From an uncultured Siphonobacter sp. (GTDB lineage: Bacteria; Bacteroidota; Bacteroidia; Cytophagales; Spirosomataceae): a stretch of 64,000 bases of DNA. Of this stretch, positions 18,088 to 27,578 are shown one piece after another (position 1 is the first letter of the stretch; every line of letters begins with the position of its first letter). The notes under the pieces were generated by a model. That model searched no databases. It saw nothing but the letters and a program-made list of their open reading frames with translations, and had not been told where the DNA came from. The stretch covers positions 124,001 to 188,000 of the forward strand of contig CAJYIW010000002.1 of the NCBI GenBank assembly GCA_913775095.1, in the 5' to 3' direction. The position numbers and the translations under genes are program-made.

Positions 18088-21000
18088 ATGAAGTATTGGA
18101 TTTTCGGTATGCTATTGCTGTTCGTCGTTGCCTGTCAGCGTTCAGAACGCAATCGGCCCTATGAGGCTCCCGATGATCCCCTCTTTGTCAATCTTTCCGT
18201 CAATAAAACCGGTCTTGATTTTCAAAACCAATTGCCCAACCTGGATAGTCTTTATCTGGAAATTCCCTTCGATTCCGTTCAGCAGGAGAATGTGTTAAGG
18301 CTCGCCGAACGGCTGCTGGGGGCAGGCGGCGTAGCAGCAGGCGATCTGAATAACGACGGATTGCCTGATCTGTTCTTCACGGCTGCTTCGGGAAAGAACA
18401 AGTTATACCTCAATCGGGGCGGCTGGCGTTTCGAAAACGTAACCGAAGCGGCCGGGCTGACTGGTAACCGGCAGTGGTCAGCCGGCGTGTCGATGGCCGA
18501 TGTCAACGGAGATGGCTGGCTGGATCTGTACGTTTGCCATTTCGGCCCCAATGCTCAGAATGAGTTATTCATACATACCGGAAATCTGAACGAAAATGGG
18601 ATTCCGATATTTACTGAACAGGCTCAAAACGCAGGATTAACGAATAATCGGCAGGCGGTACAATCGGTTTTCTTTGACTACGATCTGGATGGTGATCTGG
18701 ACTGCTTTGTTGTTAATAGCGAGATTAAACCGATATCGAATGACTCCCTGCAACGCTGGCAGAATGGCTCTAACCGGCTGTATCGAAATACGAATGGAAT
18801 TTTCGTTGACGTCAGCCTGAAAGCGGGACTGGCCGAAAGCTTGACGACTACGGGCGTTACCATTGCTGACTTCAATGGCGATCAATGGCCCGACATTGCT
18901 CTTTCGCGGGATTTCCCTGAGACGGATGTCATCTATTTGAATCAGCAGAAAGGGCTCTTCCTGGAAACCCGGCCTTTTCTGCACACGCCTCAGCGAAGTA
19001 TGGGTATCGTAGCGGTGGATATTGATAATGATTTCCAAACCGATGTGTTTGCCACCTCTTCTTTAGCGGACGACGCGGTTCGCCGCCGGACGCAGGTAAA
19101 GTTTGGGGATAATCGTGGGATCTATCCAACGGTTCCGCATAACACGCTTCAGCAAAACAAAGGCGACGGTAATTACTCGGACCGAGCCTGGATGGCTGGC
19201 GTGGCTGCGACAGATATAAGCCACGGAGCCCTGTTTTTCGATATGGACGCGGATGGATGGAAAGATATATTCGTTCCAAATGGTAGTAATCGGGATGTGA
19301 GAGATCTGGATTTCATGGAAAGACTGGCACTTGTCAATAAATCACCCTTACCTCTTACCCTTCGAAAGCTCCTGGAATGGATGCCCGCGTCTACGCAGTC
19401 CAACTTTGCCTTTCTCAATCAGAAAGATTTTACGTTCGATAACCAGGCCCTGCGGTTAGGTCTGGCCGAGCCGGGTTATTCCAATGGAGCAGCCTATGCC
19501 GATCTGGATAATGATGGGGACTGGGATCTGATTGTGAATCAAATGGGCAAACCGGCCCGGGTGTTCCGGAATGATTACGATCAGGAAAAAGAAATTCAGT
19601 CCTTAAAGATCAAGTTCAAAGGTCCGGCCAGTAACCCTTTCGGGTATGGAACGGAAGTACTGGTGTATGCGGGGAATGTTCAGCAAAAGCTGGTATTACA
19701 ACCTAATCAGGGGCATCAGTCCAGTCAGGAGCCCATCTTGCTGGTGGGTTTGGACAAGGCTGCTCAGGTGGATTCACTCGTGGTTAACTGGCCCGGCTTT
19801 ACGACTCAGACCCTGCGAAACCTGCCCGCCCGGCAAACGCTGGTTCTGGATGTGTCACAGGCCAGTCCCCGAAAGGCAGGAACGGCAAATCTGCCGCCTG
19901 CAAAATTGTTTAGCGATGTTTCCAGAGAGTTATTAACTCAGGAAGTGCGGCATGAAGAAGATGCCTTTAACGATCTCGCTCTTCAGCCCTACTTACCCCG
20001 GACGCTTTCCAGGGAAGGCCCCAAAATGGCGGTTGGGGATGTGAATGGCGATGGACTGGAAGACCTGTTCATTACCGGAGTTAAAAATCAGGCGGGTCAA
20101 TTATTACTTCAAACCAAAAACGGGAAGTGGATTCCCAGTGTTCAGAAAGCTTTTCTGGAAAACAAGTATTCCGAGGAAGTAGCGGCGGTTTTTGTCGATG
20201 TAGATCAGGATCAGGACCTGGATCTGGTCGTAGCTTCCGGAGGGAATCAGTCGGCGGACAGCTCCTTTGTTCGACTATATCTGAACGATGGCAAAGGAAA
20301 TTTTTCCTTCGCCCGCGAACGAATGCCGGATGTCTCGCTCAATGCCTCCTGCCTGGCCGTAGCGGATGTAGATAAGGACGGAGATATGGATATTTTCGTC
20401 GGAGCCCGAAGTGTTCCGGGAACCTATGGCATTACTCCTAAAAGTTATTTACTGAAAAACGACAAGGGCTTTTTCAAGGCTGAAACGCCTGAGGTATTAA
20501 GTAAAATTGGCCTCATTACGGATGCTCTCTGGCAGGATCTGGACGGGAATGGTTTTCCGGATCTGATTGTCGTTGGCGAATGGATGCCTATTTCTATCTT
20601 CTATAACCGGAATGGTAAGTTTACGTACTCGGATAATCAGACCATTTCAAATTCCGAAGGCTGGTGGACGGCGATTCGGAAGGCTGATCTGGACGGAGAC
20701 GGAGACATTGATTTCGTCGTAGGAAACTGGGGACTTAACTCCGAGTATAAAGCCTCGCGGGAACAGCCCATATATCTGCAAGTCAACGATTTTGACCGGA
20801 ATGGTACTCTGGATGCTCTTATTACTACCGCCGAGTCTGATGGCGAACAGTATCCCTTAGCCACGCGTCGGGAGTGGGAACAGCAGCTACCAAACTGGAA
20901 TACGCCTTTTTCAACGAATAAGAAATTCGCCGAGAAGTCTTTCCATCAACTGATCACTGCGTCACAGCGACGGGGAACGCTGGAAAAGAAAGCCGTTGAG

Positions 21001-21369
21001 TTCAGAACGAGCATCTTAATTAATGAAGGAAATGGAAATTTCCGCTTACAGGCTTTACCCGGCAACGCCCAGAACGGCCCGGTTTTCGGGATTGCGATTC
21101 ATGATTTTACGAACGATGGCAAACCGGATGTTCTGCTGGGTGGAAACTTATGGGGAATGCCCGTAGACCGGGGAAGACTGGATGGCAATCGGGGCGTATT
21201 GTTGATCAACGAAGCGGGACTGAAGTTCAGGGAATATAAACCTTCCAGAGGATTGTTAACGGGACAGATACGAGATTTTGCTCTGGTTCCTTACTTAACT
21301 CAGCATCGGCTTTTTGTAGGAAGAAATAACGGAAGACTAATGATTTATTCGCTGGAGTCGCAGCGTTAA
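18088..21369 (+). CDS. FG-GAP/VCBS repeat lipoprotein with ASPIC/UnbV domain
   Basis: A 1093-residue predicted lipoprotein (signal peptide with lipobox VVAC, Cys16). It consists of many FG-GAP/VCBS beta-propeller repeats with calcium-binding DxDxDG-type loops, for example GDLNNDGLPDLFFT, DVNGDGWLDLYV, FDMDADGWKDIFV, DLDNDGDWDLIV, DVNGDGLEDLFI, DVDKDGDMDIFV and DLDGDGDIDFVV. An ASPIC/UnbV domain lies at about 515-590 (NPFGYGTEVLVYAG to VVNWPGF). This CRTAC1-like architecture is common in Bacteroidota, often as surface-exposed lipoproteins near SusC/SusD pairs, but here it is isolated. The second propeller follows the ASPIC domain, implying two propellers. Function unknown beyond probable extracellular binding. 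Confidence 0.88.
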   Translation: MKYWIFGMLLLFVVACQRSERNRPYEAPDDPLFVNLSVNKTGLDFQNQLPNLDSLYLEIPFDSVQQENVLRLAERLLGAGGVAAGDLNNDGLPDLFFTAASGKNKLYLNRGGWRFENVTEAAGLTGNRQWSAGVSMADVNGDGWLDLYVCHFGPNAQNELFIHTGNLNENGIPIFTEQAQNAGLTNNRQAVQSVFFDYDLDGDLDCFVVNSEIKPISNDSLQRWQNGSNRLYRNTNGIFVDVSLKAGLAESLTTTGVTIADFNGDQWPDIALSRDFPETDVIYLNQQKGLFLETRPFLHTPQRSMGIVAVDIDNDFQTDVFATSSLADDAVRRRTQVKFGDNRGIYPTVPHNTLQQNKGDGNYSDRAWMAGVAATDISHGALFFDMDADGWKDIFVPNGSNRDVRDLDFMERLALVNKSPLPLTLRKLLEWMPASTQSNFAFLNQKDFTFDNQALRLGLAEPGYSNGAAYADLDNDGDWDLIVNQMGKPARVFRNDYDQEKEIQSLKIKFKGPASNPFGYGTEVLVYAGNVQQKLVLQPNQGHQSSQEPILLVGLDKAAQVDSLVVNWPGFTTQTLRNLPARQTLVLDVSQASPRKAGTANLPPAKLFSDVSRELLTQEVRHEEDAFNDLALQPYLPRTLSREGPKMAVGDVNGDGLEDLFITGVKNQAGQLLLQTKNGKWIPSVQKAFLENKYSEEVAAVFVDVDQDQDLDLVVASGGNQSADSSFVRLYLNDGKGNFSFARERMPDVSLNASCLAVADVDKDGDMDIFVGARSVPGTYGITPKSYLLKNDKGFFKAETPEVLSKIGLITDALWQDLDGNGFPDLIVVGEWMPISIFYNRNGKFTYSDNQTISNSEGWWTAIRKADLDGDGDIDFVVGNWGLNSEYKASREQPIYLQVNDFDRNGTLDALITTAESDGEQYPLATRREWEQQLPNWNTPFSTNKKFAEKSFHQLITASQRRGTLEKKAVEFRTSILINEGNGNFRLQALPGNAQNGPVFGIAIHDFTNDGKPDVLLGGNLWGMPVDRGRLDGNRGVLLINEAGLKFREYKPSRGLLTGQIRDFALVPYLTQHRLFVGRNNGRLMIYSLESQR

Positions 21370-21572
21370 AATGAGGGTAGGTTTCACAAACGCTGAGTTG
21401 GTCGATACAAAAGGGGTTCTAAGTCGACAAAGCGGGAGGCCTTAGTAAAATAAGTGTATAAAAAACTTAAGATTATTTTGAAATAGAGAATGGACTGGAT
21501 AAAATTGTGTGATTTTTGAACAGAACCTATTACAATTTATCGAACTAGCTAATTGAAAAATTAAGTCAGTTT
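21370..21572. other. AT-rich spacer with one copy of a 27-nt repeat
   Basis: No gene is seen. Positions 21511-21537, beginning GATTTTTGAACA, match 24173-24199 at 25 of 27 bases. The two copies flank the penicillin-binding protein gene. Confidence 0.6.
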
Positions 21573-21611
21573 AAACAGGAAAGGCGGCTCATTGAGCCGC
21601 CTTTCCTGTTT
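21573..21611. terminator. Bidirectional terminator between the FG-GAP gene and pbp1A
   Basis: A perfect 19-bp palindrome (AAACAGGAAAGGCGGCTCA and its complement around a single T) lies between convergent genes and directly precedes the minus-strand stop codon at 21630. Confidence 0.85.
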
Positions 21612-21629
21612 ACTGGCCCGACCAGTACA

Positions 21630-23915
21630 TTATAGTAATTCGCCATCTGCGGGTCTTTTCTCATTGGGTATCACGATGGTAGAATCCCCGTATGAGCGAT
21701 CTCCGAATGGATTATCACAGACCTTGTCATTGGCCGGTTTCTTAAACGGTATCTTTTTCAGCCCAATCGACGGGTCGGCATACACCCGGTTCATGTACTT
21801 GGCCCAGGCGGGTAAGGCCATCCGTCCCCCTTGTCCGAGAGCCCCCGTACGGAAGTGAATGGAGCGTTCATCGCCCCCAACCCATACACCCGTAACCAGG
21901 CCCTGGGTAACACCCATGAACCAGCCATCGGAGTAGTTGGAAGTGGTTCCGGTTTTACCCCCAATCTGGTTGTTCTGTCCACACGGTTCACGGTTCAGTC
22001 GAACGGAGGTTCCACCGGGTTCCTGCGTAGCTCCCTGTAGCATATAGACCATCCGCCAGGCGGTTTCAGGGCTGAGGGCATCGTGCGTGGTGGCTTCGAA
22101 TTTCCGTAATACGTTTCCGTACCGATCTTCAATGCGAATCAGCGTTTGGGGTTCATTCCAGGCTACGCCCCCGTTTACGAAGGTACAATACGAGTTCACC
22201 ATTTCGTAAAGGTTGACATCCGGCGTTCCCAGACAGATGGTTACATCTTTCGGAATTTCAGACTGAACCCCCAGCCGGTGAGCATATTCAATGATTGTTT
22301 CGGGTCCAAATTTTTTCATTAACTGAACCGAAATGGTATTGACAGATTTGGCAATGGCCTGTCGCAAGGTCATGCTATTCCCGGAAGCACCGCCTTCGTA
22401 GTTATTAGGACACCAGTTCCCAATGCAGGTGGCTTCATCCCGAACGATGTCGCAGGGAGTGTAGCCTTTGTCGATAGCTGTTGCGTAAACAAACGGCTTG
22501 AATGAAGAGCCGGGCTGACGGCGGGCCTGCCGTACGTGATCGTATTTGAAATATTTGAAGTTGATTCCACCGACCCAGGCTTTCACCTGACCCGTGTTCG
22601 GATCTTCCGACATCATGGCGATGTGCAGGAAACGCTTGTAATAGCGAATGGAATCCATCGGAGTCATGGTGGTGTCTCGCTCTCCGCGATACGTAAAAAT
22701 CCGCATCTTCACGGGGGTATTCATACCCTTCATGATTTTCTCCTTGTCCTCACCGTAACTCTGTTTCAGGGTACGGTAGCGTTCGGTGCGGGGAGCAATC
22801 CGATTCTCGATGAACCCTTTCAGTTCCCGTCCATTTTCGTCAATCCAGGGGTTACGACCTTTCCAGTGAGCATTAAAGAGACGCTGCTGTTCTTTGATAT
22901 GTTCCATGCAGGCATCCTCCGCGTGGCGTTGCATGCGGGAGTCAATGGTAACGTAAATTTTCAGACCGCTGGTGTATAAATCCAGGGGATCATCGCTGGA
23001 ACGCTGACGGTTGAGTTCTTCAATCTCTTTCAGCAGACGATCCCGCATGACCGCCACAAAGTAGGGAGCCTGGTTGCTGTTATGATTGAGCGATTTCAAT
23101 CGCAGGGCAATTGCATCGTTTTGATACGCTTCGAATTGCGAGGCACTCAGAAAACCATAATGCACCATCTGCTGCATAACGATATTCCGGCGGGTTTTGG
23201 AAGCCTCAGGGTGCATCCGGGGGTTGAAACGATCCGGGTTCTGACACATGCCGACCAGTACGGCGGCTTCTTCAATGGAAAGCTGCGAAGGCTCTTTACT
23301 GAAATAATGCAGCGAAGCCGTCCGAATTCCGTAAGCGTTATCGCTGAATTCTACGGTATTCAGGTACATCTGCATGATTTCCTGTTTGGTATACCGACGC
23401 TCCAGTCGAATGGCCGTAATCCACTCTTTGGTCTTAATGATGAGTAATTTGAGCAAGGGGACATCCCCCAGAAAGCCTTTGTAGCGTTCACTACGGGCTT
23501 CGAAAAGGTTTTTGACCAATTGTTGCGTCAGCGTACTACCGCCACCCGCCTTACCCATACCCGCTACGGAACGTCCAATACTGCGGGGATCAATCCCGGA
23601 GTGCTTGACGAAACGAACGTCTTCCGTCGCAATGAGGGCGTTAATCACATTCGGAGAAATATCCTGTAACTCAACGGGACTGCGGTTTTCCAGGAAGTAA
23701 CTACCCAGAACAGCTCCGTCGGAGGCAACGATCTCGGAGGCCAGTTCATTTCGGGGGTTATCCAGCTGGGTCAGACTAGGCATTCCACCGAATAAATTGA
23801 ACAGGTTAAAATAAACAGCCAGAATATAAATCAGGAAGGAGCCTAAGCCAAACAGGGTAACTCGCCAGATCTGGCGGATCATCTGTTTATAAGGACCCGG
23901 GAGAAATTGAAACAT
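21630..23915 (-). CDS. Class A penicillin-binding protein 1A (transglycosylase/transpeptidase)
   Basis: A bifunctional peptidoglycan synthase of 761 residues, starting at the ATG at 23915. The frame extends to a TTG at 23951, but that lies upstream of the predicted transcription start. One transmembrane helix (about 20-40) anchors it in the inner membrane. The GT51 glycosyltransferase shows ATEDVRFVKHSGID and GGSTLTQQLVKNLF. The transpeptidase has SSFK (PGSSFKPFVYATA, the serine nucleophile), SVN (AIAKSVNTISVQ) and KTG (GGKTGTTSNYSDGWF). The acyl-enzyme motifs are intact, so it should be beta-lactam sensitive in principle. It stands alone, convergent with the FG-GAP gene. Confidence 0.96.
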   Translation of the reverse strand: MFQFLPGPYKQMIRQIWRVTLFGLGSFLIYILAVYFNLFNLFGGMPSLTQLDNPRNELASEIVASDGAVLGSYFLENRSPVELQDISPNVINALIATEDVRFVKHSGIDPRSIGRSVAGMGKAGGGSTLTQQLVKNLFEARSERYKGFLGDVPLLKLLIIKTKEWITAIRLERRYTKQEIMQMYLNTVEFSDNAYGIRTASLHYFSKEPSQLSIEEAAVLVGMCQNPDRFNPRMHPEASKTRRNIVMQQMVHYGFLSASQFEAYQNDAIALRLKSLNHNSNQAPYFVAVMRDRLLKEIEELNRQRSSDDPLDLYTSGLKIYVTIDSRMQRHAEDACMEHIKEQQRLFNAHWKGRNPWIDENGRELKGFIENRIAPRTERYRTLKQSYGEDKEKIMKGMNTPVKMRIFTYRGERDTTMTPMDSIRYYKRFLHIAMMSEDPNTGQVKAWVGGINFKYFKYDHVRQARRQPGSSFKPFVYATAIDKGYTPCDIVRDEATCIGNWCPNNYEGGASGNSMTLRQAIAKSVNTISVQLMKKFGPETIIEYAHRLGVQSEIPKDVTICLGTPDVNLYEMVNSYCTFVNGGVAWNEPQTLIRIEDRYGNVLRKFEATTHDALSPETAWRMVYMLQGATQEPGGTSVRLNREPCGQNNQIGGKTGTTSNYSDGWFMGVTQGLVTGVWVGGDERSIHFRTGALGQGGRMALPAWAKYMNRVYADPSIGLKKIPFKKPANDKVCDNPFGDRSYGDSTIVIPNEKRPADGELL

Positions 23916-23940
23916 AGCTACTGATAAAGGTGTATGACTA

Positions 23941-23972
23941 CAAAGGTGCAAAGGAACCAGCGGAAGACCAAA
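23941..23972 (-). promoter_or_regulatory. Probable pbp1A promoter
   Basis: On the minus strand, TTTG (23972-23969) is followed after 20 bases by CACCTTTG (23948-23941), one mismatch from TAnnTTTG. The implied transcription start near 23934 supports the ATG at 23915 as the real start. Confidence 0.5.
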
Positions 23973-24392
23973 GCTGGTCTTATGGCTTCAACGCAAAGGG
24001 GGCCGTGAAATTGTATTCCAGAAAGAAATTTCCCGGTAAAGACGCTGCTTCACAGGATTATTCCCAGTCATCATTTCAAAGTCGTTTTGACCCCGTGATG
24101 TAAAAAGGTGGGAAGGTCAGAAAATGTTTAATTCAGGGGAAAAATAAAAAATCCCTTCTTCAGGGAAAAAGGGATTTTTGAACAAAACCTAATACAATTA
24201 CTTCTATATACAAGAGTGGAGTTTTTTAAAAACATACTCACGTTTCAGAAAAAAAAATCGAAAAAAGTTGAGTTTTTTGAAAAAATTCCATTTTGTATCC
24301 TTTTCGTACTACCAACCGGACCAAACTGTACGGTAGCATCTTCATTTTTTCGTAATATCGCCTGATTACTATCCTAACCTTTGATCTAGTTT
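23973..24392. other. Intergenic region with terminator-like hairpin and repeat copy
   Basis: No gene is seen in about 420 nt. Stem AAAAATCCCTT (24147-24157) pairs with AAGGGATTTTT (24169-24179); this could end transcripts in either direction, although neither flanking gene ends here. The second copy of the 27-nt repeat (24173-24199) overlaps its 3' arm. The remaining 190 nt before the next gene are A/T-rich, with long A and T runs. Confidence 0.6.
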
Positions 24393-26831
24393 ATGCGATT
24401 ACGAATTCTTCCCCTGCTGTTAGGGAGCGTGTGTCTGGCTTTTACCTTTTTTGCCGACGAGCCGCTTACCCGCATTGTCAATCAGTTCACTACCTATCAT
24501 CAGCACTACCCTCAGGAAAAAGTCTATCTGCACAGCGACCGCTCGTACTATGCCCTGGGCGAAACGATCTGGTTTAAAAGCTATCTCTTCGACGCCGTCA
24601 ATCATCAGTCGGATACCGTCAGTAAGGTGCTGTATGTGGATTTAATCAATGCCACTGAAGGGAAAACCATCCTTCAGAAATGCCTGCTCCCCCGGGAAGG
24701 AATGGCCGAGGGGGATTTTTACCTGTCGGATACCCTGACCGAAGGCGTGTATCAGCTAAGGGCCTACACCAACTGGATGCGGAATTTTGACGAAGACTTT
24801 TTCTTCACGAAAGAGTTTCGCGTCTACCAGCCCGAGGTCAGGGAACGACCTGCGGTATCCATTACTAACGAGATTTCGCTTGAGTTTTTTCCCGAAGGAG
24901 GTTCTTTAGTAGAAGAAGTGGAATCACGCGTAGCTTTCAAAGCTCTGGATGCCTTAGGTCGCGGGACGGAAGTGGAAGGAGTCATTCTGGAAAATGGCAC
25001 AGATACCGCAGCCGTTTTCCAGAGCGAACACTTGGGCATGGGACGGGTCAACTTTACGCCCAGATCCGGAAAAATGTACATCGCCGTCCTGAAAAACAAG
25101 CAGCGATTTCCCTTGCCCACTGCCCAGCCGCAGGGGCACGTAATGATCGTGGATAATCTTTCTAATAAAGAGTTTATAAGAATTTTCGTTTTCAATCATC
25201 TCCCCAGGAATACCAGTAAATCCTTATATATACTGGCTCAGATGCGGGGACAGATTATGGCTACGGCGAAAGGCAGTACGGAGAAAAGCACCTTTGTCGC
25301 CAACATTCCCCGTAACAAATTCTCGGAAGCGGGACTGGTTCATTTTACCCTGTTTGACGACCAAGGAGAACCACTGGCCGAACGGCTGGTGTATCTCAAT
25401 TATCCCGGAAGTACCCTTGATTTATCCGTGAAAACGGCCAAAGCCCAGTATAAGCCCCGTGAAAAAATAACTCTTGAAATTGAAGCCAAAGACCGGGAGG
25501 GCCGGCCCGTACTGGGCGATTTTTCGCTGGCAGTGACCGATGCAGGTCAGGTAACTCCCGATTCTTCCGGGGAAACCATCGTATCGTATCTCCTGATGCG
25601 TTCCGATCTGAAAGGACGTGTTGAGCAACCAGGTTATTACTTTGACACCGGAAATCCCAATGCCGCGTATCATCTGGACCTCTTATTGATGACTCAGGGC
25701 TGGCGACGATTCGTCTGGAAGAAGATTCTCAGTGGCGAAACGCCCCTGACCCCTCATCTCGTTGAACGTGGGCTCTCGCTGGAAGGAAAAGTAACGCGGC
25801 CCAGAGGACAGGTCATTGATAAAAAATCAATAGCTGTAACCTTATTACTAAAGACGCCGCAAGATCAGGCTACGGTGGAGGTAACCGCTACCGGGGCAGA
25901 TGGGTCCTATGGTTTTCATCAACTTAGCTTTGGAGATTCTGCCCGGGTCATGATTCAGGCCGTTGCCGGAAAAAACGATCGCAACGTCAGTATTACTCTG
26001 AATCCTTTTCCACAGCCCGTGGTTCGGATTACAAAAACGCCCTTTCAGGCCGTGGAAGTAAACGCCATCGAATTTGAAGCGTATCTGAACCGGGCCGGTC
26101 AATCGCTCGATATTGCCAGACAATTACGGCTGGATAAGGCCAGACTTTTAAAGGAAATTACGGTAAAGGCCAAGAAAATACAGGAAAGCGATAGCCGGAA
26201 ATTGTACGGAAGAGCCGACAATACCGTCAAATTTGATGAACTGAATACCGCTGGAGCCATGTCTATTTTTCAGGTACTTCAGGGAAGGGTACCGGGCATG
26301 GTCGTAACGGGTAGCGGACTCAACTACACGGTTCAGATTCGGGGAGCCGCTAACTTCAGCGGAGTAGTCGAGCCCCTGTTTGTACTGGATGGAGTGCCAG
26401 TAGATAAGGATATCATTAATAGTATCCCTCCATCAGATGTAGATTACGTCGACGTGCTGAAAGGAGCGTCAGCGGCGATTTACGGCTCCCGTGGTGGAGG
26501 CGGGGTCGTTTCCATTCTGACCAAGCGAGGAACCGGCAACTATGATGCTTCTAAAATAGTGGTACCCGGTCAGTTGATCCAGACCCGCAATGGATATGCC
26601 AAAGTCCGGGAATTCTATACGCCGGACTACAGTAAGAATGATCCTGAAAACAACCGACCGGATTACCGGGCCACGCTTTACTGGAACCCACGGATTCAAA
26701 CGGATGAAAAAGGAAAAGCCATTGTCAGCTTCTATAATTCTGATCAGGCAATCCGAATTCAGGCTCATCTGGAGGGTTCCTCGTCGGATGGAAGAATAGG
26801 GGTAACCCGCGTTCAGTATCCGATCAAATGA
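24393..26831 (+). CDS. MG2-like domain protein with C-terminal TonB plug and no beta-barrel
   Basis: An 812-residue exported protein with a signal peptide (about 1-21). The N-terminal region has the Bacteroidota MG2-like signature (YPQEKVYLHSDRSYYALGETIWFKSYLFDA, about 34-65) and a further beta-rich domain beginning YPGSTLDLSVKTAKAQYKPREKITLEIEA. Residues about 610-710 form a TonB plug (MSIFQVLQGRVPGMVVTGSG, VQIRGAANF, PLFVLDGVPVD, VDYVDVLKGASAAIYGSRGGGGVVSILTKRG). Only about 100 residues follow, including an alpha-2-macroglobulin-like TLYWNPRIQTDEKGKAIVSFYNSD, so there is no room for a barrel. The family recurs in Bacteroidota; its function is unknown to me. An outer-membrane or periplasmic location is inferred. 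Confidence 0.85.
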   Translation: MRLRILPLLLGSVCLAFTFFADEPLTRIVNQFTTYHQHYPQEKVYLHSDRSYYALGETIWFKSYLFDAVNHQSDTVSKVLYVDLINATEGKTILQKCLLPREGMAEGDFYLSDTLTEGVYQLRAYTNWMRNFDEDFFFTKEFRVYQPEVRERPAVSITNEISLEFFPEGGSLVEEVESRVAFKALDALGRGTEVEGVILENGTDTAAVFQSEHLGMGRVNFTPRSGKMYIAVLKNKQRFPLPTAQPQGHVMIVDNLSNKEFIRIFVFNHLPRNTSKSLYILAQMRGQIMATAKGSTEKSTFVANIPRNKFSEAGLVHFTLFDDQGEPLAERLVYLNYPGSTLDLSVKTAKAQYKPREKITLEIEAKDREGRPVLGDFSLAVTDAGQVTPDSSGETIVSYLLMRSDLKGRVEQPGYYFDTGNPNAAYHLDLLLMTQGWRRFVWKKILSGETPLTPHLVERGLSLEGKVTRPRGQVIDKKSIAVTLLLKTPQDQATVEVTATGADGSYGFHQLSFGDSARVMIQAVAGKNDRNVSITLNPFPQPVVRITKTPFQAVEVNAIEFEAYLNRAGQSLDIARQLRLDKARLLKEITVKAKKIQESDSRKLYGRADNTVKFDELNTAGAMSIFQVLQGRVPGMVVTGSGLNYTVQIRGAANFSGVVEPLFVLDGVPVDKDIINSIPPSDVDYVDVLKGASAAIYGSRGGGGVVSILTKRGTGNYDASKIVVPGQLIQTRNGYAKVREFYTPDYSKNDPENNRPDYRATLYWNPRIQTDEKGKAIVSFYNSDQAIRIQAHLEGSSSDGRIGVTRVQYPIK

Positions 26832-26832
26832 G

Positions 26833-27495
26833 TTAATCCCAGCATTCCATTAAGAGCAGGTCACCGGAAGTATAAGAGATTTTAACGAGGCCGTCCTGAG
26901 CGGCTTCGTTACTACTGCCGGTTCGGTAGCCGATTTGCAGAGATTCATCCAACAGATTATAGGTCAGACCCGAAGTCCGGATGCCTGAGACTGTACCCAC
27001 CGGAATCAGGGACAGGGGCGTTTGGGCTGGATACCATTTTTCGTACTGATGATCCAGCAGAAAGATCTTGGAGTAATCATCCAGTAAAACGATTTTAAGC
27101 TTACCCCGAAAACGAACGATGTTAGTAATGTTCGTAATGGTATGGTCGGCCCGCCGGCCCGTTGCCCAAACGACATTCACGGCTTGATGACCTCGCTCCA
27201 GTAGAAAATCGCAGGCTTTCTCCAGATCGGTCTTTTCCTGGTCTGGGGTGTGCACGAATTCAACCGGATGCTGGGCCTGCCGGATTTCTTCGTGATTCAG
27301 ACTACTATCAAAGTCGCCGAGTAACACATCAATTTTAATGCCTAAGTCCAGTACCCGGTTAATGGCTCCGTCCAGCACCACAATGAAAGGGGACCATTCC
27401 AGGAGCTGGGCCAGCAAATCCCAGCTGCAGGCTTCCCCATTGGCAATAATCAGAGCAGGTTCCTGTTTATCTCGAATAATATGATGAGAAGACAC
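26833..27495 (-). CDS. thiN: Thiamine diphosphokinase
   Basis: This enzyme transfers pyrophosphate from ATP to thiamine to give thiamine diphosphate. The 220-residue length fits. Motifs are IIANGEACSWDLL at the N-terminus, VVLDGAINRVLDLGIKIDVLLGDFDS (the DG and GDFDS metal/nucleotide region), HTPDQEKTDLEKACDFLLERG, ATGRRADHTITNI, and the C-terminal thiamine-binding beta sheet with GIRTSGLTYNL. The start is a GTG at 27495; no closer ATG fits. Its stop lies immediately after that of the MG2/plug gene (26831), tail to tail with no obvious terminator between. It is divergent from coaX. Confidence 0.94.
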   Translation of the reverse strand: MSSHHIIRDKQEPALIIANGEACSWDLLAQLLEWSPFIVVLDGAINRVLDLGIKIDVLLGDFDSSLNHEEIRQAQHPVEFVHTPDQEKTDLEKACDFLLERGHQAVNVVWATGRRADHTITNITNIVRFRGKLKIVLLDDYSKIFLLDHQYEKWYPAQTPLSLIPVGTVSGIRTSGLTYNLLDESLQIGYRTGSSNEAAQDGLVKISYTSGDLLLMECWD

Positions 27496-27578
27496 GGCTT
27501 TTATTTTGAGTTTCGGGTTTCTATTTTGAAGTTCGCAGGCTCATTGCGAAAAGCAAAGATGATTAACAAAGCTTAGAC

